Part shown: one piece after another, positions 37,998 to 46,800 of the stretch
Position numbering within the stretch: position 1 is the stretch's first letter
Layout: the number at the start of each line of letters is the position of its first letter
IMG/VR virus record: IMGVR_UViG_3300030430_003901
Span: 1 to 53,691 of that record
Length of the DNA stretch: 53,691 bases
Reading direction: 5' to 3' (one strand)
Source: a virus
Position numbers and translations under genes: made by a program
Notes under the pieces: model-generated
Databases searched by the model: none
Told to the model about the DNA's origin: nothing
Seen by the model: only the letters and a program-made list of their open reading frames with translations

Positions 37998-39143
37998 ATG
38001 GATATAAAAGTAAAAGACATTGGGGTAAAGGAAGAAAAGTCTTTGTCCCAAAAAGAAGAAGAAGTAATTAATAATGCTTCAGAAAATGTTAAAGAAACAA
38101 GTGCTCCCGTGGAGCAAGTGGATACAAGCAATGAGAGTGCCACCCCCACACAAGAGCAAGAAAGTGTACAGCCGGAAAGCGAAGCACAAGAAAATATAAC
38201 TCAGTCCTCAGAGTTAAAAGAGGAAGATGTTCTTAAATATATTAAGAATACTTATAACAAAGATGTCAGTTCAGTAAATGATTTGTTTACTGAAAAAGAG
38301 AAGCCACAGGAGTTACCTGAAGATGTTTCAGCATTTTTGGAATACAGAAAAAAGACAGGTCGTGGATTTGAAGACTATGTTAAATTAAACAGAAACTTCA
38401 AAGACATGGATGAAACGCAGCTTCTGCGAGAATATTACCAAGCAACTGAAGAGGATTTAGATGCTGAAGATATTCAATACATGATGGAAGACTTTGCTTA
38501 TGATAGCGAAGTTGATGAAGAGAATGTAATTAAAAAGAAGAAGTTAGCGTTTAAAAAAGAGATTGGTAAAGCTCGTAAGTTTTTTGAAGAGCAAAAGGAG
38601 ATGTACAAAGAGCCACTTGAGTCAAGTACGGCATCTATCTCTAAAGAGCAAGAAGAACAACTTGCAGCTTATGACCAATATGTTAAGGATGCTCAAACCT
38701 ATGAAGAAGAAATAAAGAGAAGACGAGATTGGTTTCTAAAAGAAACTGACAAGGTTTTCGACACAGAGTTCAAAGGTTTTGACTTTAAAGTTGGAGAAGA
38801 CAAAGTAATAACTTTTCTACCTTCTAAAGATGTTGAGGGAATTAAAAAGGTAAACTCAGGAGCCAATGCATTAGCAGAGGTTTATTTAGATAGTGAAACC
38901 GGATTAATTAAAGATGCATCAGGATACCATAGGGCAATATCCGTAGCACGAAATCCTGAAAGGTTTGCTAAGTTCTTTTATGAGCAAGGCAAAGCTGACG
39001 CAACAGAGGATGTGACTAAGAAAATTAAAAATGTCAATATGACAACACGGTCAGCTCCTCAAGTTGTAAAGAAGGATGGAATGACAATTAGAGCACTCAA
39101 TCCAAGTGAGGGTAGGGGGCTCAAAATTAGAAGTAAAAAGTAA
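37998..39143 (+). CDS. Putative scaffolding protein
   Basis: 381 residues. An acidic Glu/Gln-rich disordered N-terminus (about residues 10-80), then helical stretches (FKKEIGKARKFFEEQKEMYK, KEQEEQLAAYDQYVKDAQTY) and a basic C-terminus (MTIRALNPSEGRGLKIRSKK). This composition, immediately before the major capsid gene, is that of a scaffold that binds capsid protein through its basic tail. No protease motif is visible. Confidence 0.7.
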   Translation: MDIKVKDIGVKEEKSLSQKEEEVINNASENVKETSAPVEQVDTSNESATPTQEQESVQPESEAQENITQSSELKEEDVLKYIKNTYNKDVSSVNDLFTEKEKPQELPEDVSAFLEYRKKTGRGFEDYVKLNRNFKDMDETQLLREYYQATEEDLDAEDIQYMMEDFAYDSEVDEENVIKKKKLAFKKEIGKARKFFEEQKEMYKEPLESSTASISKEQEEQLAAYDQYVKDAQTYEEEIKRRRDWFLKETDKVFDTEFKGFDFKVGEDKVITFLPSKDVEGIKKVNSGANALAEVYLDSETGLIKDASGYHRAISVARNPERFAKFFYEQGKADATEDVTKKIKNVNMTTRSAPQVVKKDGMTIRALNPSEGRGLKIRSKK

Positions 39144-39169
39144 ATTATTAATTTTTAAAATATAAAAAA

Positions 39170-40633
39170 ATGGCAGGAAATTTTGCAGCAAGTCCAACAT
39201 TCTCGTTGCAGCCATCGGCTCAACAAGTTCCGTTGTCGACTAATTATATTACCAACTTTGATTTCTTGAATCAGTATCTTCCTGATACATATGAAAAAGA
39301 ATTTGAAAGGTATGGTAACAGAACACTTTCATCATTTATTAAAATGGTGGGTGCAGAAATGCCTTCTAACTCTGACCTTATTAAATGGGCAGAACAAGGA
39401 AGGTTACATATCAAATATGAAAATGTAACATCAGGAGCAGCAGCAGGTCAAAATACCGCTACATTAACGGTAAATGACTCAGCTATTGGAGCTAACCCTG
39501 TTGGTACTGTAATTACAGGTGAAAACCCATACTCAGCACAAGGCGGTATCGCTGTGAGAATAGGTCAAACAGTTGTAATCTCAGACAATGCAGGTGGTGG
39601 TGAAAATAAAGCAGTTGTAACTGATGTAGATTTAGCAAACAGTACATTCGATGTAGCATACTATGAAGCAGCAGGTCAAATTGCAGCTCAAGGTGCGGCT
39701 ACTACTGTTTTCATTTACGGTTCAGAATTTGAAAAAGGAACAGCAGGAATGCAAGGTTCATTACAATCCGATGACTACATCTTCGAAAACAACCCAATCA
39801 TCCTAAAGGACACTTACTTAGTAAATGGTTCTGACATGGCTCAAATTGGTTGGATTGAAATTTCAACAGAAGACGGTGGTTCAGGATATTTATGGTATTT
39901 AAAGTCTGAGCACGAAACAAGGCTAAGATTTGATGATTACCTAGAAACATCTATGATTGAAGCAGTACCGGCTGAGGCTAACTCAGGTGCAGCAGGAGCA
40001 GGTCTGATTGGTTCAGAAGGTGTATTCCACGCAGTTGGCACAAGAGGTAACTTATGGACAGGAGGTAATCCTGATGCATTAGCAGACTTCGATGCGGTCA
40101 TTGATAGATTAGATAAGCAAGGTGCAATAGAGGAAAATGTAATTTTCTTAAACAGACAATTCGGTTTCGATATTGACGATATGTTAGCAGCTCAAAACTC
40201 ATATGGAGCAGGTGGTACATCTTATGGACTATTTGACAACGATGAGGAAATGGCGTTAAATTTAGGTTTCACAGGATTCCGTAGAGGTTATGACTTCTAC
40301 AAGTCTGATTGGAAATACCTAAATGACCCAACAATGAGAGGCGGTTTATCAAGTGTCCCTGCAGTTGTGGGTTCAGGTGCAATCACAGGTTTATTAGTAC
40401 CGGCAGGTTCTACAAGTGTTTATGACCAAGTTCTTGGTAAAAATGCTAAGAGACCTTACCTTCATGTAAGATATCGAGCTTCAGAAACTGAAGACAGAAG
40501 ATATAAGACATGGATTACAGGGTCTGCAGGTGGAGCAGCTACTACAGACATTGATGAAATGAAGGTTAACTTCTTATCAGAAAGATGTGTTTGTGTAATG
40601 GGTGCGAACAACTTTGTATTATTTGAAGAATAA
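39170..40633 (+). CDS. Major capsid protein
   Basis: 487 residues, preceded by the scaffold and followed by a very strong terminator. YLPDTYEKEFERYGNRTLSS, then GAEMPSNSDLIKWAEQGRLH form the N-arm and start of the HK97-type fold. A middle beta-rich insert (AAAGQNTATLTVNDSAIGAN...) is probably a surface domain. The end EMKVNFLSERCVCVMGANNF is the P-domain type strand. Composition is rich in Ala, Gly and acidic residues and codon use looks optimised. The length matches those of crAss-like phages; relatedness is an impression, not proven. Confidence 0.85.
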   Translation: MAGNFAASPTFSLQPSAQQVPLSTNYITNFDFLNQYLPDTYEKEFERYGNRTLSSFIKMVGAEMPSNSDLIKWAEQGRLHIKYENVTSGAAAGQNTATLTVNDSAIGANPVGTVITGENPYSAQGGIAVRIGQTVVISDNAGGGENKAVVTDVDLANSTFDVAYYEAAGQIAAQGAATTVFIYGSEFEKGTAGMQGSLQSDDYIFENNPIILKDTYLVNGSDMAQIGWIEISTEDGGSGYLWYLKSEHETRLRFDDYLETSMIEAVPAEANSGAAGAGLIGSEGVFHAVGTRGNLWTGGNPDALADFDAVIDRLDKQGAIEENVIFLNRQFGFDIDDMLAAQNSYGAGGTSYGLFDNDEEMALNLGFTGFRRGYDFYKSDWKYLNDPTMRGGLSSVPAVVGSGAITGLLVPAGSTSVYDQVLGKNAKRPYLHVRYRASETEDRRYKTWITGSAGGAATTDIDEMKVNFLSERCVCVMGANNFVLFEE

Positions 40634-40652
40634 TACATACTCTAAATGATAC

Positions 40653-40680
40653 GGGAGCCTTCGGGCTCCCTTATCTTTTT
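40653..40680 (+). terminator. Rho-independent terminator after the capsid gene
   Basis: GGGAGCC-TTCG-GGCTCCC, a perfect 7-bp GC-rich stem with a C(UUCG)G tetraloop, then TTATCTTTTTT. About 20 bases past the capsid stop; it probably gives the capsid gene its own abundant message. Confidence 0.92.
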
Positions 40681-40703
40681 TAATAAAATTTAAATTTAAT
40701 ATA

Positions 40704-41450
40704 ATGAAAAAAAAAGCAGAAATAAAAGACCGAGTCTATAGACTCACAAGAAAATCAGCTCCTTTGAGCTTCATGTTACCATCCAAAAGTTCCAAGCGTA
40801 ATCCACTCCTTTGGTTTGACGAAGAGAACGGAACCAATAGAGAATTAAGGTACGCAACAAACCAACAAAGCCCTTTTAAAGACGAGCAAGACGGAAATGC
40901 AATAGTCAGACCTATTGTTTTTGAAAATGGGTTATTACAGGTTCCAAAAAGAAATCAAGCATTACAAACATTCCTTAGTTACCATCCTATGAATGGTGTT
41001 AAATTTGAAGAGGTAGACTTAGCAAAAGATGCAGCTAGTGAAGTTGAAAACTTGAATGTTGAAGTAGATGCATTGATAGCCGCTAAAGAACTTACTTTAG
41101 AACAAACTGAAATGTTAGGAAAAGTAATTCTGTTTGGAAATGTATCTCAAATGTCTAGTGCAGAATTAAAAAGAGATGTACTTATATATGCCAAAAAATA
41201 TCCAAAAGAATTTTTAGCTGCAATATCGGACCCCGGATTACAATTAAACTCTACAATCCAAACATTTTTTGATGAAAAATTATTGATATTTAAAAATCAA
41301 AAAAAGGATGTATATTTTAATTTGCCCGGAAATAAAAAGAGATTAATACAAATTCCATTTGGCGAAGACCCTGTATATATTTTAGCATCTTATTTCAAAT
41401 CAGATGAAGGAATTGATAAGCTAGAATACTTGGAAAAAAAGCTTGGATAA
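40704..41450 (+). CDS. Hypothetical virion-module protein (248 aa)
   Basis: YRLTRKSAPLSFMLPSKSSK and LLWFDEENGTNRELRYATNQ in a basic/beta N-terminal part; the C-terminal half is helical. Its position directly after the capsid gene is typical of a head or head-completion protein. A recurrent gene in such modules, function unknown to me. Confidence 0.55.
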   Translation: MKKKAEIKDRVYRLTRKSAPLSFMLPSKSSKRNPLLWFDEENGTNRELRYATNQQSPFKDEQDGNAIVRPIVFENGLLQVPKRNQALQTFLSYHPMNGVKFEEVDLAKDAASEVENLNVEVDALIAAKELTLEQTEMLGKVILFGNVSQMSSAELKRDVLIYAKKYPKEFLAAISDPGLQLNSTIQTFFDEKLLIFKNQKKDVYFNLPGNKKRLIQIPFGEDPVYILASYFKSDEGIDKLEYLEKKLG

Positions 41451-41456
41451 AATTTG

Positions 41457-41464
41457 TATATTTG
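41457..41464 (+). promoter_or_regulatory. Rightward -7 element (TATATTTG)
   Basis: A match to TAnnTTTG 29 bases before the ATG at 41494. Partial promoter evidence only. Confidence 0.4.
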
Positions 41465-41493
41465 TTCTTTAGTAACTTATAAAAAATTCGAGC

Positions 41494-42087
41494 ATGGCAA
41501 TACCAAATGGAACTAAGTTTCACGGAGTCGCACCTGATGTTGAAACTCAAAACAAGGGTTCACAACTTTCAAATTCAGATAGAGATGTTTACACATTTCC
41601 TAATGATTTTGATTTAGCGACTTACACATATACAGGAACAATCGTAAATTTTGCTTACACCACACCCGAAGACCCATTTGGAGGAAACACCGTGATGTGG
41701 GGTGGTATACAATTTCCTTTCACTCAAACTTCCGTATTGATGTTTCCTGAAACAGTACAAGTTTCATCGGTGTTTTTCAAAGCATGTAAATCACTTGGAA
41801 CGGCTACTGCTGATTTTAATTATGTGTTTAATTTTTACACATCAAATGATTTGAATGCTAACCCAACTGTTGCAGGGACTTGGACTCAAAGTGGTTCTTT
41901 AGTGACTGAATTGACTGATGCTGATATGCCTACACCGGGTTTCATAGAAGATGTTGCGGCAGGTCAAAAATTAATAGTACCGCAAGGAACTATGTTAGCT
42001 ATGGCAGGTATTCAACTTGCAGGAAGCATAACTGCTGAGAATGCAGAAGCGGTAGTAGGCTTGGTAGCCAAACCTGTTATAGTGTAA
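41494..42087 (+). CDS. Putative virion protein (197 aa)
   Basis: Beta-rich throughout (YTYTGTIVNFAYTTPEDPFG, VMWGGIQFPFTQTSVLMFPE, ATADFNYVFNFYTSND), Thr/Ala-rich with few Lys. It looks like a head decoration or fibre head-binding protein. It stands alone between a -7 element and a terminator, suggesting high expression. Confidence 0.5.
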   Translation: MAIPNGTKFHGVAPDVETQNKGSQLSNSDRDVYTFPNDFDLATYTYTGTIVNFAYTTPEDPFGGNTVMWGGIQFPFTQTSVLMFPETVQVSSVFFKACKSLGTATADFNYVFNFYTSNDLNANPTVAGTWTQSGSLVTELTDADMPTPGFIEDVAAGQKLIVPQGTMLAMAGIQLAGSITAENAEAVVGLVAKPVIV

Positions 42088-42109
42088 TTGAAACTTATTT
42101 ATCAATATC

Positions 42110-42146
42110 AAAAAGAGGACTAAAAATTAGCCCTCTTTTTTTTTTG
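42110..42146 (+). terminator. Rho-independent terminator
   Basis: AAAAAGAGG then CTAA, loop AAA, TTAG then CCTCTTTTT with one A-C mismatch, followed by a long T-run. It ends the transcript of the 197-residue gene. Confidence 0.8.
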
Positions 42147-42148
42147 TT

Positions 42149-42156
42149 TATCTTTG
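42149..42156 (+). promoter_or_regulatory. Rightward -7 element (TATCTTTG)
   Basis: A perfect -7 box directly after the terminator T-run and 16 bases before the ATG at 42173; terminator and promoter are fused back to back. Confidence 0.5.
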
Positions 42157-42172
42157 TAAAAAAGATTTATAG

Positions 42173-42898
42173 ATGATAAATTCAGTTAGACAAACTGTCT
42201 TGTCTATTCTTAATAAGAATAATTACGGTTATGTATCTCCAAGCGATTTTAACTTGTTTGCAAAACAGGCACAGTTAGATATATTTGAAGATTACTTTTA
42301 TCAATATAATTATCAAATTAATAAAGAAAACGCAAGACAATCAGGAACAGGGTATGCTGATATTAAAAAAGGATATGAAGAAGTTATAGATACCTTTGGT
42401 GTTATAGCCCCTTTGATACAAACTGTTCCGGGTTCTCCGGGTTCAAATACTTGGAATATGCCGTCTGATTATTATTTAATAAATAAAATATTATATACGG
42501 ATGGAGCTCGTCAAAATGAAGTAGAAAGAGTTCATCAAAACAAAATCACTTTATTGAATCAGTCGATGCTAACTGCACCATCGTCTCTTTATCCTGCATA
42601 CACTCAAGCAGGTAGTATTGTAACGGCATTTCCTAGCACAATAAATAACGTAGGTGATTTAACTTGTCAGTATATTCGATTCCCAAAAGACCCTGTTTGG
42701 ACATATATTACATTAGCAGGTGGTGAGCCGGTGTTTGACCAAACGGCTGCAGACTATCAAGACTTTGAATTACCACTTGATGACGAACCAAGTTTGATAA
42801 ATAAAATATTGCAATTTGCAGGTATGTCAATTAGAGAAATACAAGCTGTTCAGTTTGGACAGGCACAAGAGGCTTTGGAGGACCAACAAGAAAAATAG
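42173..42898 (+). CDS. Neck / ring (head-tail connector) protein 1
   Basis: 241 residues. INSVRQTVLSILNKNNYGYV, then FAKQAQLDIFEDYFYQYNYQ, WNMPSDYYLINKILYTDG and C-terminal helix GMSIREIQAVQFGQAQEALE. The helical N-terminus with FxxFAKQAQxDxFE recurs in ring/adaptor proteins of crAss-like and related podophages. Stop is four bases from the next gene. Confidence 0.65.
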   Translation: MINSVRQTVLSILNKNNYGYVSPSDFNLFAKQAQLDIFEDYFYQYNYQINKENARQSGTGYADIKKGYEEVIDTFGVIAPLIQTVPGSPGSNTWNMPSDYYLINKILYTDGARQNEVERVHQNKITLLNQSMLTAPSSLYPAYTQAGSIVTAFPSTINNVGDLTCQYIRFPKDPVWTYITLAGGEPVFDQTAADYQDFELPLDDEPSLINKILQFAGMSIREIQAVQFGQAQEALEDQQEK

Positions 42899-42901
42899 AT
42901 T

Positions 42902-43825
42902 ATGTCATATATAACACCATATCAATATTACGAGAACGGAGGAAATCTTCCCGAGAATGCTAATTGGGGGTCTTATCAATATGTGAGCCTACAAGACATC
43001 ATAACTAATTTTCAATTGATGTATTCAGGCAATCACTCTTTAGTAAACAACGAAGAGAGGTATAAGATTCTTTTTCATGCCAAAAGAGCAATACAAGAAT
43101 TAAATTATGACGCATTCAAAGAAGTTAAAATATTAGAACTAGATGTTTGTAAAGAGATGCGATTTGTACTTCCACAGGATTATGTAAATTGGGTACGAAT
43201 ATCTTGTTTTAAAAACGGATTACTTTATCCTTTAACAGAAAACATTCAAACCAACTATGCAGGTGCATACTTACAGGATGATAAATGTAGAATTTTATTT
43301 GACCATGATGGGAATATATTGAAACCTGAAAACTCAAATTTAGATTTGGAAAGAATAACGGGGGGTTTGAAAAGTATTTACCTAAATAAAAATAGCATAT
43401 TTTATGGGTACGAAGGATATTGTTGTGATGGTTATTGGTATTTTGACTACACTATAGGTTCTCGATTTGGATTGAATACAGAAACTGCAAACGCAAACCC
43501 TACATTTAGCATAGATAATAAAGGTGGAGTGATTAATTTTAGTTCAGGCATGGCAGGAGAAAAATGTGTTCTTGAGTATATTTCTGACGGCATGGAGCAA
43601 GGAGATAATTCCAAAATTACAGTAAACAAATTATTTGAAGAATATATTTATGCATATATCGAATTTGCTATTTTAAGTTCAAAATTAGGTGTACAAGAAT
43701 ACATAGTAAACAGGGCGAGAAAAAGAAAAAGTGCTTTGTTGAGAAATGCCAAAATAAGAATTAGCAATATACATCCCGGTAGATTATTAATGAATCTAAG
43801 GGGTAGAGATAAATGGATAAAGTAG
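42902..43825 (+). CDS. Neck / ring (head-tail connector) protein 2
   Basis: 307 residues. YVSLQDIITNFQLMYSGNHS, YKILFHAKRAIQELNYDAFK and RFVLPQDYVNWVRISCFKNG match the usual start of a podovirus ring/adaptor protein (helical bundle then FxLPxDYVNWVRIS). A C-terminal basic helix (AKIRISNIHPGRLLMNLRGR) could contact DNA or the portal. It precedes the tail hub gene by one base. Confidence 0.65.
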   Translation: MSYITPYQYYENGGNLPENANWGSYQYVSLQDIITNFQLMYSGNHSLVNNEERYKILFHAKRAIQELNYDAFKEVKILELDVCKEMRFVLPQDYVNWVRISCFKNGLLYPLTENIQTNYAGAYLQDDKCRILFDHDGNILKPENSNLDLERITGGLKSIYLNKNSIFYGYEGYCCDGYWYFDYTIGSRFGLNTETANANPTFSIDNKGGVINFSSGMAGEKCVLEYISDGMEQGDNSKITVNKLFEEYIYAYIEFAILSSKLGVQEYIVNRARKRKSALLRNAKIRISNIHPGRLLMNLRGRDKWIK

Positions 43826-43826
43826 A

Positions 43827-46800
43827 ATGGCAAATGTAACTAGAAATTTTGTAGCAGGTAAGATGAACAAAGGTCTTGATGAGAGACTCTTGCCTAATGG
43901 TCAGTATATAGATGCTGTCAATGTTCGTTTAGGTTCTACTGAAGTTACAGAGATTGGAGCAGTTGAACTAGCTAAAGGTAACGAACAACTCACCACTCTA
44001 TCATTTAACAACACACCTTTATCGTCTGATGCCAAATGCATAGGGGCTTTTGAAAATGGAGAAAACGAAATTCTTTATTGGTTTGTCCATGACCCAAATT
44101 TTCCTGTAGGTGCTACCGGCAAGTGCGATATGATAGTATCTTTTGATACTACAAATAATTTACTTGTATATCACATAGTAAGTATTGATGACGGAGGCGG
44201 AATAAATACCACATTAAATTTTGATGAAAAAGAATTAGTATTGGGGGTCAACCTTATTGAGAACTTATTATTTTTTACTGACAACTTTAATCCACCTAGA
44301 TTTATAAGCACCACAAAAAACTATCCTAACCCTGTTTTAAATGTAGACCAATTTTCTGCAGAGGATATTCTTGTTATAAAGAGACCCCCGGCTTTTGCCC
44401 CGATTATAACACCATTACCATCTAATTCAGCCAACAACTATATGGAAGATAGGTTTTTATCTTTTGCTTATAGATATAGGTATGCAGACAATGCATTTTC
44501 TGCAACATCTCCATTCTCTCCTCCGGCTTTTATACCCGGTCCTTTTAATTTTGAGTTTGACACTTTTTTAAACGGTGGTATGTTAAATTCTACAAACATA
44601 GTTAGAATTGAATATAATACAGGTGGACCGCTAGTGGTTGGAGTAGACCTTTTGTTTAAGGATAACAGCACGAATGTGATTAAAGTCATAGAGTCTTTTA
44701 ATAAAGAAGATTTAGGACTACCGGACAACTCAACAGAAACATATACATTTAGTAACAGTAAAGTATTTCAAGTTTTACCCGACACAGAGATATTCAGGAC
44801 ATTTGACAATGTGCCATTGAAAGCCAAGGCTCAAACTCTTATGGGTAACAGATTGATGTATGGAAACTATTTTGATGGTAATGATGTCGTAGATGAATTT
44901 GGTTCTCCTGTTAAATTAGAATATTTTACTAACTCTATTAGTGAAGAAGTTGATAACGAATCATTAACTGTAACCTTTGATACAGGAACTTATAATATAG
45001 ACCCAACTGCTCAAGGAGAACAAATACCTAATAGTGTTTTAGTTTTAGATTTTTCAACAGTAGATTTGGTTCAAGGAGCCGCATTTACAGTAGATGCAGA
45101 TTTATCTCATGCTGACTTTACAAGTGACACATTAACAGAAACAAATGATAATATAGCGATTGATTTTACATTCTTACTTCCTGCGAGTTATAATGACGCT
45201 TTTACCATGGCAAATTCTCAAGAATTTATTGATGCTGTATCTGCGATTGAGGCAAACTTTGCAGACTCTTGTAATGGAACTTCATTAACTGACCAATACA
45301 ATTGTGACGCATTGAATACTTTAAATGATACAACTAATAATACTGCATATGATAAATCAGGTAGTGGTGTAGATGGATTGGGCGAAGGATTTAAAATTAT
45401 TGCTTCTCAGGCAACTCCCAATATTATTAAAATACAACTTAATGCACTTGAATATACCGATACTGCTAACCCCGGCAATGTATCTTATGAGTATCAAAGT
45501 ATAAGTCTTGCTACTGCAGAGTTTACTAAGATAGCAAACGCAACAAGTCTTCATAGCAACAGGGGATATGAAATAGGTATAATATATTTAGATGAATTTT
45601 CTAGAGCCACTACAGCCTTGGTTAGTGAAAACAATAACGAATATTTCCCTTGTGGAAGTTCAGTAAGTCAAAATAAAATACAAGTAGAAATACCTCCTGC
45701 TCAATTAGCTCCACCATGGGCGAAGTATTATAAGTTTTGCATAAAGCCTGATAAAGAAAATTATGACATTATATACTCAAACTTGTTTTTTGAGGATGTC
45801 ACTTTAGGTTCTACATGGTTTTTGCTAGAGGGTGAAAATAGCAGAAAGATAGAAGAAGGAGATGAGCTTATTGTAAAAGCTGATACTGATGGACCAATAA
45901 CTCGATGTACGAGAGTAAAGGTGTTATCTAAAGAGGCGAAGGGAAGTAACTTTATTCTTCCACCCCCACTTGATGATGCAGGAAATCCTATTGGTGGTTT
46001 TGACGAAGATGGTAATGAGTTGCCCGGTGTTCCTGCAGGAACATATATGAGATTACGAACCAATCAGTTTACAACTGCATCGGGTGATAACCCTTTTCAA
46101 GAAGATAGTGCCAAGGGAAGTGCTCAAAGAGATGGTTTCTTAGGTCCACCTGAATGTAAAACTTTAAAATTACAAATAGGAAGTATAGATAACCCTGACA
46201 CTCCTACAGGTGCATATAACCCTCTTGTCCCTTCAACTTTTGATAGAATAGATTTAGATATACCTGCAGGTTCAACTTTAAGAGTTACAATAGATAATAA
46301 AAGAAACGGAGGTAGTGGTGATAAATGTGAATTAGTAGAATATTTAACAGATGTTACCGTGACAGCATCTCAAGATTATGCGAATGTATTTGATTTTTTT
46401 AATGCTCAGAATATTTATGGAGCCATGGTTTCAGCACAAAGTGCACGAACAGATACCAATGCCTCACCACCTGAATTAGTATATCCTGACCAAACTTTAC
46501 AAAATGGGGCTCCACAAGGTTTACCTTGTAATTCAGGTGATGTCTCAATAGCATGGACAAGAGATAATTCAAATGCAGGTGAAAAAGGTCAACTTAGATT
46601 TCATGTTAGAAGTAGCAAGTCATGTGGTGAAAACAAAAACAGAAGAGTAAACTTAAAAATTAGCATGACGCTAATTCGTAGGAACACTTTGATTGTGTTT
46701 GAAACTGTTCCACAAGATGCAGCTCCTGACCTTTGGTATGAAAGTGCAGATACCTTTGCTGTATTTCCTGATGGAACTCATGAAGGTAATGTACAATCAC

